In this document: one piece after another, positions 26,013-36,122 of the stretch
Layout: each line of letters opens with the position of its first letter
Position numbering within the stretch: the first letter of the stretch is position 1
Assembly (NCBI RefSeq): GCF_900187025.1
Contig: NZ_LT906478.1
Span: forward strand, 728,001 to 792,000
From: Listeria ivanovii subsp. ivanovii
GTDB lineage: Bacteria > Bacillota > Bacilli > Lactobacillales > Listeriaceae
Direction: 5' to 3'
DNA length: 64,000 bases
Translations under genes and position numbers: made by a program
The notes under the pieces: model-generated
What the model was told of the DNA's origin: nothing
The model's database searches: none
What the model saw: the letters and a program-made list of their open reading frames with translations, nothing else

Positions 26013-26648
26013 TTGTCAAAAGTACTTTTTATTAAAGCATCACCACTTCCAAATGAAGTATCAAGAAGTTCTCAAGTAGCGGAAACATTCATGGAGGAAT
26101 ACAAAGCGAAAAATCCGTCTGATACAGTAGAAGAATTAGTGTTATATAATACGGAAGTCCCATTACTTGATTTAGAGTTAATGACTGCTGGCAGAGAGTT
26201 ACAAGCTGGAAAAGCGTTTACAGATTTAGCTCCAGAAGTACAAAAAAGATTAAATGCGTATAATGCGCTAACAGACCAGTTCCTTGCAGCTGACAAATAT
26301 GTTTTTGTATTCCCGCTTTGGAATCTAGGAATTCCGCCACTTTTAAAAGCATACGTGGATACATTTGTTATTGCGGGTAAATCATTCCGTTATACAGAGC
26401 ATGGTCCAGAAGCTTTGCTGAAAGATAAAAAAGCGATTTTGATTCATGGTAGCGGTGGTATCTATTCAGCTGGGCAAACAAGTGCATTCACTCACGGAGA
26501 ACCATATTTAAGAACTATTTTACAATTTATCGGTATTGAAGTGGCTCCAACTATTTTTGTAGAAGGAATTGATCACAATCCAAGTAAGGAAGCGGAAATC
26601 ATTGCGAATGCTAAAGCGGTAGCGCGTGAAAGTGCTGCTGGATTTTAA
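26013..26648 (+). CDS. FMN-dependent NADH-azoreductase (AzoR type)
   Basis: This encodes 211 residues of the flavodoxin-like NAD(P)H dehydrogenase family: KVLFIKASPLPNEVSRS at the phosphate loop, VFVFPLWNLGIPPLLKAYVD and LIHGSGGIYS. It reduces quinones and azo compounds by two electrons. The start is TTG 26013, six nt after GAGGTG; frame-open sequence further upstream covers the promoter. It is a monocistron with its own operator. Confidence 0.87.
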   Translation: MSKVLFIKASPLPNEVSRSSQVAETFMEEYKAKNPSDTVEELVLYNTEVPLLDLELMTAGRELQAGKAFTDLAPEVQKRLNAYNALTDQFLAADKYVFVFPLWNLGIPPLLKAYVDTFVIAGKSFRYTEHGPEALLKDKKAILIHGSGGIYSAGQTSAFTHGEPYLRTILQFIGIEVAPTIFVEGIDHNPSKEAEIIANAKAVARESAAGF

Positions 26649-26777
26649 AAACTTTGTGAAAAATTATTAACCGGCTGAAATATTAAGTTAGTATTATCAA
26701 CTGTCTAGTCCAATATACACATAGAAAAAGATTGCTAATCCCTTTAGAAATTGGTAAAGTAGAGAAGTAGAATTCAT

Positions 26778-26810
26778 GGATAAAGTGCTGATTTTCTCGG
26801 TACTTTATCC
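26778..26810 (+). terminator. 9-bp hairpin, possible terminator or attenuator
   Basis: GGATAAAGT (26778-26786) and ACTTTATCC (26802-26810) pair perfectly around a 15-nt loop. The T stretch after it is short, and it lies 30 nt before the permease start, so a leader function is also possible. Confidence 0.5.
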
Positions 26811-26840
26811 TGTTTAATGACTCGAAAGGGATGAATTAAG

Positions 26841-28217
26841 ATGGCAGAGCAGAAAGAAGAATTGCAACGAGGGCTGAAAAATAGACATATTCAGTTGATT
26901 GCAATAGGAGGAGCAATTGGAACAGGGCTTTTTCTAGGAGCCGGAAAGTCGATTCACTTAGCTGGTCCATCCATCATGTTAGTTTACTTAATTATCGGGG
27001 CTATCTTATTCTTTGTAATGAGAGCTTTGGGTGAATTATTAATACATAATCCGACAACAGGGTCTTTTACAGAATTTGCAGAACAGTACATTGGTCCGTG
27101 GGCTGGTTTTATTACTGGCTGGACATATTGGTTCTGTTGGATTGTTACAGGTATTGCCGAAATAACTGCAGTTGGGATGTACGTCAAATTCTGGGTACCA
27201 GATTTACCACAGTGGATACCTGCGCTAGCATGTGTATTAAATTTACTTCTATTTAATTTAGCCACCGTAAAAGCTTTTGGGGAAATTGAATTTTGGTTTG
27301 CTATTATTAAGGTAGTAGTTATTATTGCACTAATTGTTATCGGTTTTGTGCTAGTCTTCATGGGCTATAAGCATGGAACAAGCACCGCATCGTTTGCTAA
27401 CTTAGTGGATTATGGTGGTTTTTTTCCAAATGGAATAGCTGGATTTTTACTTGCATTTCAAATGGCAACTTTTTCTTTTGTTGGTATTGAACTTGTAGGG
27501 GTAACTGCTGGAGAAGCAGATGATCCAGACCGTACACTTCCAAAAGCGATTAATAATATTCCGATTCGGATTTTGATTTTCTATATTGGCGCATTACTGG
27601 TTCTGATGTCGATTTATCCGTGGAGTAATATTGACCCTAATACAAGCCCATTTGTTAGCGTATTTACGATGATTGGAATTCCGGCAGCTGCTGGAATTAT
27701 AAACTTTGTTGTATTAACAGCAGCAATGTCTTCTTGTAACAGCGGGATTTTCAGCACGAGTCGGATGCTTTATACACTCTCGGCAGAAGGAAAAGCACCG
27801 AAAAAGATGCATCATTTAAGCTCCAATGGTGTACCAGCAACAGCATTAATCACTTCAACAGCTTGCTTACTTATTGGTGTATTTTTAAACTATTTCTTAC
27901 CAGAGCAAGTATTTATTTTAGTTACAAGTATTGCGACAATTTGTTTTATCTGGGTTTGGGGCGTTATTCTAGTAGCTCATTTACGTTTCCGCCAGAAGCA
28001 CCCAGAAATTGCCGCAAAAAGTAAATTTAAAATGCCGTTATCACCATTTATGAACTGGGTTAGTTTAATTTTCTTTGGAGGATTATTAATTATCCTTGGT
28101 TTTGCAGCAGATACACGAATCGCGCTCTTTGTAACGCCGGTGTGGTTCCTTCTTTTAGCTTTCGCATATCAAGTTTTAAAAGCTTCCAACAAAAAGTCGA
28201 AAATTCGACATAATTAG
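26841..28217 (+). CDS. APC-family amino-acid permease
   Basis: This encodes 458 residues with about 12 membrane helices. It has the amino-acid transporter signature at the first helix (RHIQLIAIGGAIGTGLFLGA) and later GIELVGVTAGEADDPDRTLP and NSGIFSTSRMLY. It belongs to the AAT subfamily of proton-linked permeases; which amino acid is imported cannot be told. The start has AAAGGGATG upstream. It is followed by a strong terminator. Confidence 0.88.
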   Translation: MAEQKEELQRGLKNRHIQLIAIGGAIGTGLFLGAGKSIHLAGPSIMLVYLIIGAILFFVMRALGELLIHNPTTGSFTEFAEQYIGPWAGFITGWTYWFCWIVTGIAEITAVGMYVKFWVPDLPQWIPALACVLNLLLFNLATVKAFGEIEFWFAIIKVVVIIALIVIGFVLVFMGYKHGTSTASFANLVDYGGFFPNGIAGFLLAFQMATFSFVGIELVGVTAGEADDPDRTLPKAINNIPIRILIFYIGALLVLMSIYPWSNIDPNTSPFVSVFTMIGIPAAAGIINFVVLTAAMSSCNSGIFSTSRMLYTLSAEGKAPKKMHHLSSNGVPATALITSTACLLIGVFLNYFLPEQVFILVTSIATICFIWVWGVILVAHLRFRQKHPEIAAKSKFKMPLSPFMNWVSLIFFGGLLIILGFAADTRIALFVTPVWFLLLAFAYQVLKASNKKSKIRHN

Positions 28218-28223
28218 TAAAAG

Positions 28224-28270
28224 ACGTTCATTCGCTAAAGAAAGCAGTTTTAGCAAATGAACGTTTTTTT
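28224..28270 (+). terminator. terminator after the permease
   Basis: Long stem 28224-28239 with 28248-28264 (one mismatch/bulge), then T7. Confidence 0.88.
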
Positions 28271-28361
28271 ATTCCCAAAAATTGCCGCAAAATTCTTTAC
28301 AAATATTGAAAATCGTGTAGAATGATAGGTGTTTAGAGGCTTTACCGTGCTTATGCATTTC

Positions 28362-28377
28362 GAGTGAGTACTCACTC
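28362..28377. promoter_or_regulatory. 16-bp perfect palindrome GAGTGAGTACTCACTC
   Basis: It lies 100 nt upstream of the giant activase gene, just after a candidate promoter (TTTACA-N16-TAGAAT around 28294-28321). Such TGAGTGAGTACTCACTCA-like sites are typical of TetR-family repressors. No TetR gene is adjacent. Confidence 0.6.
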
Positions 28378-28477
28378 ATTTTCGGAATGATTATTCATGT
28401 GAAGTTGTATACAATTGGTAACTTATATGTGAACACTTGTACATAATAATGAATGCGCAGTGAAAGGGATGAGGTAC

Positions 28478-31400
28478 ATGATTCATGCAGGATTAGACGT
28501 TGGATCGACCACAGCGAAAGCCGTAGCGTTGAACGACCAGGGGGATATTTTATTTCAAACATACAGAAGACATTATTCGGACATTAAAAAAGTAACATTA
28601 GAAATTATGCAAGACATGCAAAAAAAATGTGGAATGACAGAAATGACATTCAAAATCACCGGATCATCAGGACTAGCGATTTCCAAATTTTTGAACGTAC
28701 CATTTGTGCAAGAAGTTATTGCATGTACAGAAGCCGTTGAACAAGTTATTCCTGAAACAGATGTAGTTATTGAGCTAGGCGGTGAAGACGCGAAGATTAT
28801 TTATTTCAGTGGCGGGATTGAGCAACGAATGAATAATGCCTGTGCTGGTGGTACGGGAGCTTTTATCGACCAAATCGCAACGCTCCTTCAAACAAACCCA
28901 ACAGGTTTAAATGAATTAGCACAAAATGCCAATACCATTTATCCAATTGCTTCAAGATGTGGTGTATTTGCTAAAACAGACGTACAACCATTATTAAATG
29001 AAGGGGCTAGAAAAGAAGATATTGCTGCTTCGATTTTCCAAAGTGTGGTGACGCAAACGATTAGTGGGCTTGCTTGTGGACGTCCAATTCGCGGTAAAGT
29101 AGCATTTCTTGGAGGACCACTCACTTTCCTTGATCAACTAAGATATCGCTTTACAGAAACGTTAAAAATGAAAGAAAGCGATATTATTGCTCCACAAAAT
29201 GCGGAATATTTTATTGCGCTTGGAACTGCTTTTACAGGCCTAAATGATGTTCCAACCAAAGTAGAAGACATGATTAATCGTCTGTCTAATATGGATATGA
29301 CAACAATGGCAACCGATACAGTAATTTTACCTGCGTTATTTGAAAATGAAACAGACTTAGACAATTTTCGGGCACGTCACAATAAAATGAAAGCGAAACG
29401 GGCGAAGTTGGAAGACTATGAAGGCGACGCTTATTTAGGTATTGATGCAGGATCAACCACGACGAAACTTATTTTAATGAGTCAATCAAACGAAATTTTA
29501 TATTCCTTTTATGCTAGTAATAATGGGAATCCGCTTCAATCCGTTATTGATGCAACAAGTGATTTATATGAAATTTTGCCAGAAAAGGTACGAGTTGCAC
29601 AGTCCGGTATTACCGGTTACGGCGAATCACTCATTAAAGCCGCACTGAAAATTGACGTTGGTGAAATTGAAACAGTAGCTCATTACCGAGCTGCACGCGA
29701 ATTTTTACCGGATGTAGATTTTATTTTAGATATTGGCGGACAAGATATGAAGTGTATGAAAATCAAAAAAGGAGCACTCGATAGCTTAATGCTCAATGAA
29801 GCTTGCTCTGCTGGCTGTGGCTCATTCTTAGAAACATTTGCACAAACGCTGAATTTGTCGATTGAAGAATTTGCTGCCCGTGCACTGGAAGCAAAAGCAC
29901 CAGTAGATCTTGGCTCTCGTTGTACTGTTTTCATGAACTCAAAAGTAAAACAAGTACAAAAAGAAGGCGTCAGTATGGAAGACTTATCCGCTGGCCTTGC
30001 TTATTCCGTTGTAAAAAATGCCTTGCAAAAAGTAATTAAACTCCGTAGTCCAAAAGATATTGGTGAAAAAGTAATCGTGCAAGGCGGAACATTTTATAAT
30101 GAATCTGTCCTCCGAGCTTTTGAACTTTTGACTGGACGAGAAGTCATTCGACCAGATATCGCTGGAATGATGGGAGCATACGGGGCGGCACTAATTGCCC
30201 GGGAACACTATGAAACAGGCGAAGTAACCGAGATGCTCGTACTTGAAAAATTACGTGAATTTAGCGCAGAAACTTCACAATCGCGCTGTAACCTTTGTAG
30301 TAATACATGCCAACTTACGGTAACTAGATTTGGTGATGACCGGATGTTCGTTAGTGGAAATCGCTGTGAACGCGGTGAACGTGTCGAAAAAACGCGTAAC
30401 GTTTTACCGAATTTGTATGCTTATAAATTAAAACGAACTTTTGATTATAAATCCCTAAAAAGGTCCGAAGCTACTCGTGGTACGATTGGAATTCCACGTG
30501 CACTTAATGTGTTTGAAAATTATCCACTATGGCACACCATTTTGACGAATTTAGGATTTCGAGTGGTCCTTTCTTCTAAATCATCTAAAAATCTATATGA
30601 TAAGGGAATTGAAACGATTGCATCAGAAGCAGTTTGTTTCCCAGCCAAATTAACACACGGCCATATTATGGATTTGATTAAGAAAAAAGCCGACCGAATT
30701 TTCTATCCATCAGTTGTGTATGAAAAACCAGAATTTGGTGAAGCAACGAATAACTTTAATTGCCCAGTTGTTGCTGGTTATCCAGAAGTTATCCGTGTCA
30801 ATGTTGATGCGCTAGAAGAGAAAAATATTCCAATGATTAGCCCATTTTTAACATTAGATAATGAAAAAGCACTAATCAGTCAAATGAGTTTAGCCTTCCC
30901 AGAAGTACCTGTTGCAGATATGGAAGAGGCAGTGAAAGCAGGACTTGAAGAAGCAGCACTTTGTCGTAAAGACATCCAAGAAGAGGGAGAAGCAGCACTT
31001 ACTTACATTAAGAAAAACAAAATCAAAGGAATCGTTCTTGCGGGACACCCTTATCACATTGACCCTGAAGTAAATCACGGAATTCCGGAATTGATTACAA
31101 TGAACGGAATGGCCGTACTAACCGAAGATTCCATTTCTCATCTCGGCGAAATAGATCATAAACTCCGCGTCGAAAATCAGTGGAAATACCATGCAAGACT
31201 TTATCGTGCTGCTAGCTTTACTGCCAAAAGTGAAGATTTAGAGTTTGTCCAATTGACTTCATTTGGTTGCGGACTTGATGCGATTACAACAGATATGTGT
31301 CAAGAAATCATCGAAGGTCATAATAAAGTGTATACATTACTTAAAATCGATGAAATCAATAACCTCGGCGCTGCAAGAATTCGTGTACGGTCCTTGAAAG

Positions 31401-32908
31401 CGGCGATGGAAGAGCGCGAAAAAAACAATGTGAAACCGATTAGGATGAAAAAACCAAAAGAGCGCGTTATGTTTACAAAAGAAATGAAGAAAACTTATAC
31501 AATTTTAGCGCCGCAGTTAGCGCCGACTCATTTTGAAATGTTAGAAGCTGCTTTTAAAGTAGGTGGCTATAATTTAGAAGTGCTTCCAGCCGTTACGCCT
31601 CGTGCAGTAGATGAAGGTTTACGATATGTAAATAATGATGCGTGTTACCCAGCCATTTTGACGATTGGGCAAATGATGGATGCTCTAAAACATGGTGATT
31701 ATGATTTGAATAATTTAGCTGTTTTAATGACGCAAACAGGTGGGGGATGTCGGGCAACCAACTACATCTCGATGCTGAAAAAAGCGTTAGGTGAAGCAGG
31801 AATTGATCACATCCCAGTCATTTCTCTCAATGCAAATGGGCTAGAAAAACAGCCAGGATTTAAATTAACACCAAAAATACTTGTTCGGCTCTTAGCAGGA
31901 ATTAGCTTAGGGGATGGACTTGATCGGATGCTTTATCGGACAAGACCTTATGAAGTAGAAAAAGGAAGTGCGAATAAACTTTTTCGTAAATATTTGGATG
32001 CTGGCCGCGATTTAATGGAGAATTATTCGCTATCTGCATACAAAAAACTCGCAAATGAAATGGTGCAAGCTTTCGATCAGCTACCAATAACGAACGAAGT
32101 GAAACCACGAGTAGGGGTAGTTGGGGAAATACTTGTAAAATTCCATCCCGGCGCAAATAATGATATTGTGGATGTTATTGAAGAAGAGGGCGGGGAAGCG
32201 GTTGTGCCTGATTTGACTGACTTTATCTTATATTGCTGTTACGATGACCATTTTGCTGCAAATACATTTGGCCGTTCGAAAGTAAAATCTTTCGCAAAAC
32301 AAAGTGTGGCAATCCCGTTAATTAATCAATTCCGGAAACCAGTCACAGATGCACTGAAGAAAAGTGCGCGTTTTGAAGCTCCAGCAAGCATTGAATCTAT
32401 TGCTGAGAAAGCAAGCCAATTACTGTCGCTTGGAAATAAAATGGGTGAAGGTTGGTTCTTAACAGGAGAAATGTTTGAGTTACTAGATAGCAATGTGCCG
32501 AATATCGCTTGTTTACAACCATTTGCTTGTTTGCCAAACCACATCACCGGTCGTGGAATGATTAAAGGCTTGAAAAAAATGTACCCAGAAGCAAATATCA
32601 TGTCAATAGACTACGATGCAGGCTCTAGTTCAGTTAACCAATTAAACCGAATTAAACTAATGCTGTCGATTGCAAGAAAACAACTAGAAGGAGCCGAAGT
32701 AGTTACTGAAAAAGAAACAAATACAAGATTTAACCCAAGAGAAAAAATTCTTGGCAAAGCAAAACAAGTTAGAGAGAGTGCCCCAGTTGAAATGATTGGC
32801 AATAAAGTCAAACAGGCTAGAGAAGCGGATCCAGTGGGCGCAATTGCTAAGAAAGTAAAACATGTCGCTTCCGCAAGTAAAGAACATGTTCAAACAGATA
32901 ACGACTAA
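28478..32908 (+). CDS. giant fused acyl-CoA dehydratase activase / 2-hydroxyacyl-CoA dehydratase-like protein
   Basis: This encodes 1476 residues. Two activase (BcrAD/HgdC, ASKHA-fold) domains stand in tandem, opening with HAGLDVGSTTAKAVAL and YLGIDAGSTTTKLILM. The first has a CAGGTGAF cysteine, the second CSAGCGSF; both have SRC(G/T)VF. A cysteine cluster CNLCSNTC/NRCERGE follows (about 615-650), then a DUF2229 region, and a C-terminal dehydratase-like part (GCGLDAITTDMCQE, NNDACYPAILT, GGGCRATNY). The cysteines suggest [4Fe-4S] clusters. ATP-driven electron transfer to a radical dehydratase is the family role; no substrate is known. ATG 28478 is preferred to GTG 28460 because of the AAAGGG site. 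Confidence 0.85.
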   Translation: MIHAGLDVGSTTAKAVALNDQGDILFQTYRRHYSDIKKVTLEIMQDMQKKCGMTEMTFKITGSSGLAISKFLNVPFVQEVIACTEAVEQVIPETDVVIELGGEDAKIIYFSGGIEQRMNNACAGGTGAFIDQIATLLQTNPTGLNELAQNANTIYPIASRCGVFAKTDVQPLLNEGARKEDIAASIFQSVVTQTISGLACGRPIRGKVAFLGGPLTFLDQLRYRFTETLKMKESDIIAPQNAEYFIALGTAFTGLNDVPTKVEDMINRLSNMDMTTMATDTVILPALFENETDLDNFRARHNKMKAKRAKLEDYEGDAYLGIDAGSTTTKLILMSQSNEILYSFYASNNGNPLQSVIDATSDLYEILPEKVRVAQSGITGYGESLIKAALKIDVGEIETVAHYRAAREFLPDVDFILDIGGQDMKCMKIKKGALDSLMLNEACSAGCGSFLETFAQTLNLSIEEFAARALEAKAPVDLGSRCTVFMNSKVKQVQKEGVSMEDLSAGLAYSVVKNALQKVIKLRSPKDIGEKVIVQGGTFYNESVLRAFELLTGREVIRPDIAGMMGAYGAALIAREHYETGEVTEMLVLEKLREFSAETSQSRCNLCSNTCQLTVTRFGDDRMFVSGNRCERGERVEKTRNVLPNLYAYKLKRTFDYKSLKRSEATRGTIGIPRALNVFENYPLWHTILTNLGFRVVLSSKSSKNLYDKGIETIASEAVCFPAKLTHGHIMDLIKKKADRIFYPSVVYEKPEFGEATNNFNCPVVAGYPEVIRVNVDALEEKNIPMISPFLTLDNEKALISQMSLAFPEVPVADMEEAVKAGLEEAALCRKDIQEEGEAALTYIKKNKIKGIVLAGHPYHIDPEVNHGIPELITMNGMAVLTEDSISHLGEIDHKLRVENQWKYHARLYRAASFTAKSEDLEFVQLTSFGCGLDAITTDMCQEIIEGHNKVYTLLKIDEINNLGAARIRVRSLKAAMEEREKNNVKPIRMKKPKERVMFTKEMKKTYTILAPQLAPTHFEMLEAAFKVGGYNLEVLPAVTPRAVDEGLRYVNNDACYPAILTIGQMMDALKHGDYDLNNLAVLMTQTGGGCRATNYISMLKKALGEAGIDHIPVISLNANGLEKQPGFKLTPKILVRLLAGISLGDGLDRMLYRTRPYEVEKGSANKLFRKYLDAGRDLMENYSLSAYKKLANEMVQAFDQLPITNEVKPRVGVVGEILVKFHPGANNDIVDVIEEEGGEAVVPDLTDFILYCCYDDHFAANTFGRSKVKSFAKQSVAIPLINQFRKPVTDALKKSARFEAPASIESIAEKASQLLSLGNKMGEGWFLTGEMFELLDSNVPNIACLQPFACLPNHITGRGMIKGLKKMYPEANIMSIDYDAGSSSVNQLNRIKLMLSIARKQLEGAEVVTEKETNTRFNPREKILGKAKQVRESAPVEMIGNKVKQAREADPVGAIAKKVKHVASASKEHVQTDND

Positions 32909-32911
32909 ATT

Positions 32912-32952
32912 AAAAGGCTGCAAGCAAACAATATTGCTTACAGCCTTTTTTA
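32912..32952. terminator. bidirectional terminator
   Basis: 32912-32920 pairs with 32941-32949 and 32922-32927 with 32934-32939, with T6 after and the converging YbaK gene ending on it. Confidence 0.88.
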
Positions 32953-33423
32953 GTTTTCAGTAATAGCGGCTAACGTACCACGAACAACTTGTTTTAAATC
33001 CATTGGTGCAATAAGGATTTGCAGCCCTCTTTTTCCAGCAGATATGAGTATTTTCTCGATTGATTCGGCACTGCTATCAATAAAAGTTGGAAACAGTTTC
33101 TTCATTCCAATCGGAGAACAACCGCCTCGAACATAGCCAGTTAATTTTTCAAGTGTACTAACTGGGACTAATTCACACCTTTTATTACCACTAATTTTAG
33201 CAATCCTTTTTAAATCAATAGATTTATCAGCAGGAATACACGCAACAATATTTCCGGTTTTATCCCCCTTTAGGACAATAGTTTTAAAAATATGAGATGG
33301 AGAATCCCCAGTTTCTAGCGCAACATGGATAGCATCTAGCGAATCCTCGTTCCATGTATACTCAAGGAGCTCATAAGAGATTTTTTGTTGTTCAAGCTTT
33401 CGACACACATTCGTTTTATTCAT
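32950..33423 (-). CDS. ybaK: YbaK/EbsC-type aminoacyl-tRNA deacylase
   Basis: This encodes 157 residues of the YbaK/ProX editing family. The motifs are FKTIVLKGDKTGNIVACIPADKSIDLKR, with the family lysine in FKT, and YVRGGCSPIGMKK near residue 105. It hydrolyses Cys-tRNA(Pro) and similar mischarged tRNAs. Free-standing single-domain protein in the cytosol. Single gene. Confidence 0.9.
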   Translation of the reverse strand: MNKTNVCRKLEQQKISYELLEYTWNEDSLDAIHVALETGDSPSHIFKTIVLKGDKTGNIVACIPADKSIDLKRIAKISGNKRCELVPVSTLEKLTGYVRGGCSPIGMKKLFPTFIDSSAESIEKILISAGKRGLQILIAPMDLKQVVRGTLAAITEN

Positions 33424-33487
33424 TTCGTCACCTCGAATTCAGTATATATATGTACATTTTATGACAATTTACCTATAATTGTTGTTT

Positions 33488-33520
33488 TTTTTAAAAAGTT
33501 TGGGTACAATGTGAAGGTAT
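33488..33520 (+). promoter_or_regulatory. promoter of lipoprotein gene
   Basis: TTGTTT, a 17-nt spacer and TACAAT form a sigma-A promoter. The overlapping GTTTTT-N12-GGGTAC also resembles a sigma-B promoter. Confidence 0.4.
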
Positions 33521-33542
33521 TAAAAAGAGAGGGAGATTACAA

Positions 33543-34196
33543 ATGAAAAAAGGATTATTAAGCATGGTATTAATGCTTTCACTAATGTTAGTATTATCAG
33601 CTTGTGGTGGAGCATCACGAGTTGAACCAAAAAAAGCAGGCGAAATTACTGTAAACTCTATTGTTTACAATAAAGATACTGACAAAATGAAAGATGTTTA
33701 CGGTGAAGACGGTACTGCTTTTGAAAAAGAATTCGAAAAAGGTTTTAAAGAAAGCTTCATTAGTACTTTCAGCGCTAGCTTTTCTAGTGATGTTAACTTA
33801 GACAAAGAAGTAGATGAATTCTACAATGCACTACGCAAGCAAGTAAACGAAAAAACTTCTTACACTACTAAAGTAACAAATGACGACAAAGAAAGTCCAG
33901 AAATTCAATTTGCAGTAAAAGGGCTAGACATGAAAAGCATTCAAACAAAATTAACAGAAGAACTAACAAAAGCAGTAACAGCTGACCCATCAATCGCTAC
34001 AGACGATGAAAAAATGGCGAAAAAAACAATGGAAATCTACACAAAAGCAGTACAAAATGCGGACGCAGTATCTGAAACAAAAAATGTAAATCTTAAATTA
34101 ACAGTAGATTCAAAAGATGATTCTCTTTGGAAAATGGAGAACGATATGGCCTTCATGCAAGAGCTGACTACAGCATTCTTTATGGGTGGCATGTAA
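33543..34196 (+). CDS. lipoprotein (DUF5105-like)
   Basis: This encodes 217 residues with signal peptide and lipobox LSACG (Cys at 21). The mature part is charged and helical with a central beta segment (PEIQFAVKGLD, VNLKLTVDSKDD). Listeria carry several such lipoproteins of unknown role. SD AGAGGGAG is strong. Bounded by its own promoter and terminator. Confidence 0.8.
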   Translation: MKKGLLSMVLMLSLMLVLSACGGASRVEPKKAGEITVNSIVYNKDTDKMKDVYGEDGTAFEKEFEKGFKESFISTFSASFSSDVNLDKEVDEFYNALRKQVNEKTSYTTKVTNDDKESPEIQFAVKGLDMKSIQTKLTEELTKAVTADPSIATDDEKMAKKTMEIYTKAVQNADAVSETKNVNLKLTVDSKDDSLWKMENDMAFMQELTTAFFMGGM

Positions 34197-34210
34197 AAAT
34201 AATAAACTAA

Positions 34211-34240
34211 ACTAACAACTTTCGGGTTGTTGGTTTTTTA
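34211..34240 (+). terminator. terminator after lipoprotein gene
   Basis: Arms 34211-34219 and 34226-34234 (one G-T pair) with loop TTTCGG, then T6. Confidence 0.88.
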
Positions 34241-34347
34241 TTGGAAAAAATTAAATTTAAAAAATGTATTTTAGGACTATCTTTATTGGAAACTTTGTAT
34301 TATTATTGTAATATAAGAAATGTATTTGAAATAAAAGGAGAGCCTAT

Positions 34348-35994
34348 ATGAAGAACAAAAAAACGATTTTACTGCTTTGCTTTCTTATTGCCATTGTCGC
34401 TATTGCCATTGTTATTGTTATAAGTGGAAAAAATAAAGTCACTACCTTGCCAACAACAAAACAACAGTATAAATTAAAGACTGATGTACCTATTGAAACG
34501 GTAGAGTATAACCTAGGAAAAGGTGTTTTTAAAAAAACAGGTAAAGTGGACTTGCCTTACCAAAAACAAGGTGTTTTAACTTTTCCAAAAGATAAAAAGA
34601 ATGCCCCACTAGTAGTTATTCTACACGGACGCCATGCTGTTTCTGATATTGAAAATATAACAGAAGAAGAAAACTTTTATAAAGGCTTCACTTATTTAGC
34701 ACAAAATTTATCTAAACAAGGGTATGCTGTTATTTCTATTGATGTCAATCCGGAACATTATGAGCGGACGGATGTAAAAGATTACGGGCTTTCAGAAGGT
34801 TTTGAGCGGCTAATAACAATATATAAAGAACATATTAATGGTTTAACCAAAGCAGTTAATGGTGAGTCCGCTGCTTTTAAAACAGATTTAACGAATAAAA
34901 TTAATCTATCAGATGTAACACTGCTTGGACACTCACGAGGCGGTCAAGTAATTGATTTTCTTGCCACTAACTTGAAAAATGCAGGGGATAACTCGATAAA
35001 AGGTATGATTTCACTTGTTCCTTCCAAAAACTTAAAAGATGCGCCTTATACAGATGTTCCGCACGGTTTTATTATAGCTGAATATGATGCAGATGTACCT
35101 AATCTGGAAGGGCAAGTCTCCTATGATGAAATAAAAGCAAGTAAAACCCGCAAATCATTTGCTAATAATGTTTTTTTACGAGGGGCCAACCATTATTACT
35201 TCAGTCGTAAATTAGATTTAAGTTTTACACCAAACATGCCAACAGATCATATATTAGAAAAAAATATGCTAAATCGAAAAGGACACGAGACATTTTTAAC
35301 TAACTACGCAACGGAATTCTTAGCAATTATTCACAATAAAACGAAAGCAACAAATAATTTTAATGCAAAAGATATCGCCCCTCAAACTATGTATGGCGTT
35401 AAAGTGATGAGTTCCATGTATGTACCAAATACGAAAACAATTTTTTCAGCAGATGATAAAACAAAAGCGGCAACAACGGATGCCAAAGCAAACTATGTTG
35501 TAGAATCTGTGAATGAAAAAGATAATACAGCAGGCTACTTTAAACATCCGATTGAAACCGACTTTAATACAAATGGACCTAACTTAAATCTTTTGAATTT
35601 GCAGTGGTCTAAAAAGAATGGTGAAGCAACTATTCAAGTTAAAGATAGTAAATTTAGCGATTTTTCGACAGTTAGTTTTTCCATCGCACAAGATAGCACA
35701 AATAAAATAAATCAAGAAAAAAATCAAGCAATGACCGTTATTTTTAAAGACAGTCAAGGTAAACAAGCAAAGATATTACTTGATAATAAGACACCTGCAT
35801 TAAACTATATCAATGGTGTTGAATATGAATTCAGCGGAGATAAATTTTGGCTAGGACATACACCATTAACAGATTTAAGAATTCCAATAGACTTAATTAA
35901 AGGAATTAATAAAGAAAAAATAGCGAGTATTTCTTTTTCTTTTGATCAAAGAGACCAAGGCTCCATAATGTTGCGAGATATTATTCTAGAATAA
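34348..35994 (+). CDS. membrane-anchored extracellular alpha/beta hydrolase
   Basis: This encodes 548 residues. An N-terminal hydrophobic segment (6-26) without a cleavage site anchors it, leaving the rest outside. The hydrolase core has the oxyanion stretch LVVILHGRHAV (about 88-98), the nucleophile GHSRGGQ (Ser196) and a candidate acid in EYDADVP. After residue 330 a beta-rich domain with WSKKNGEATIQV and DLRIPIDLI follows. Distant similarity to secreted chlorophyllase/cutinase-like hydrolases; the substrate is unknown. SD AAAGGAGAG. Confidence 0.8.
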   Translation: MKNKKTILLLCFLIAIVAIAIVIVISGKNKVTTLPTTKQQYKLKTDVPIETVEYNLGKGVFKKTGKVDLPYQKQGVLTFPKDKKNAPLVVILHGRHAVSDIENITEEENFYKGFTYLAQNLSKQGYAVISIDVNPEHYERTDVKDYGLSEGFERLITIYKEHINGLTKAVNGESAAFKTDLTNKINLSDVTLLGHSRGGQVIDFLATNLKNAGDNSIKGMISLVPSKNLKDAPYTDVPHGFIIAEYDADVPNLEGQVSYDEIKASKTRKSFANNVFLRGANHYYFSRKLDLSFTPNMPTDHILEKNMLNRKGHETFLTNYATEFLAIIHNKTKATNNFNAKDIAPQTMYGVKVMSSMYVPNTKTIFSADDKTKAATTDAKANYVVESVNEKDNTAGYFKHPIETDFNTNGPNLNLLNLQWSKKNGEATIQVKDSKFSDFSTVSFSIAQDSTNKINQEKNQAMTVIFKDSQGKQAKILLDNKTPALNYINGVEYEFSGDKFWLGHTPLTDLRIPIDLIKGINKEKIASISFSFDQRDQGSIMLRDIILE

Positions 35995-36020
35995 AAAGGT
36001 AACGTAAAAAAACATTAATA

Positions 36021-36080
36021 AAAAAGCATTCTATAATTAAATTCATTTTTAATTGAATTTAATAAGGGATGCTTTTTTAT
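36021..36080. terminator. terminator with long inner stem
   Basis: AAAAAGCAT and GATGCTTTTT ends pair, enclosing a perfect inner stem around 36037-36064. It lies between converging genes. Confidence 0.85.
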
Positions 36081-36122
36081 TTTGTTTAACAATAGTAAGT
36101 TCAATCGATATGTTTATTATTT

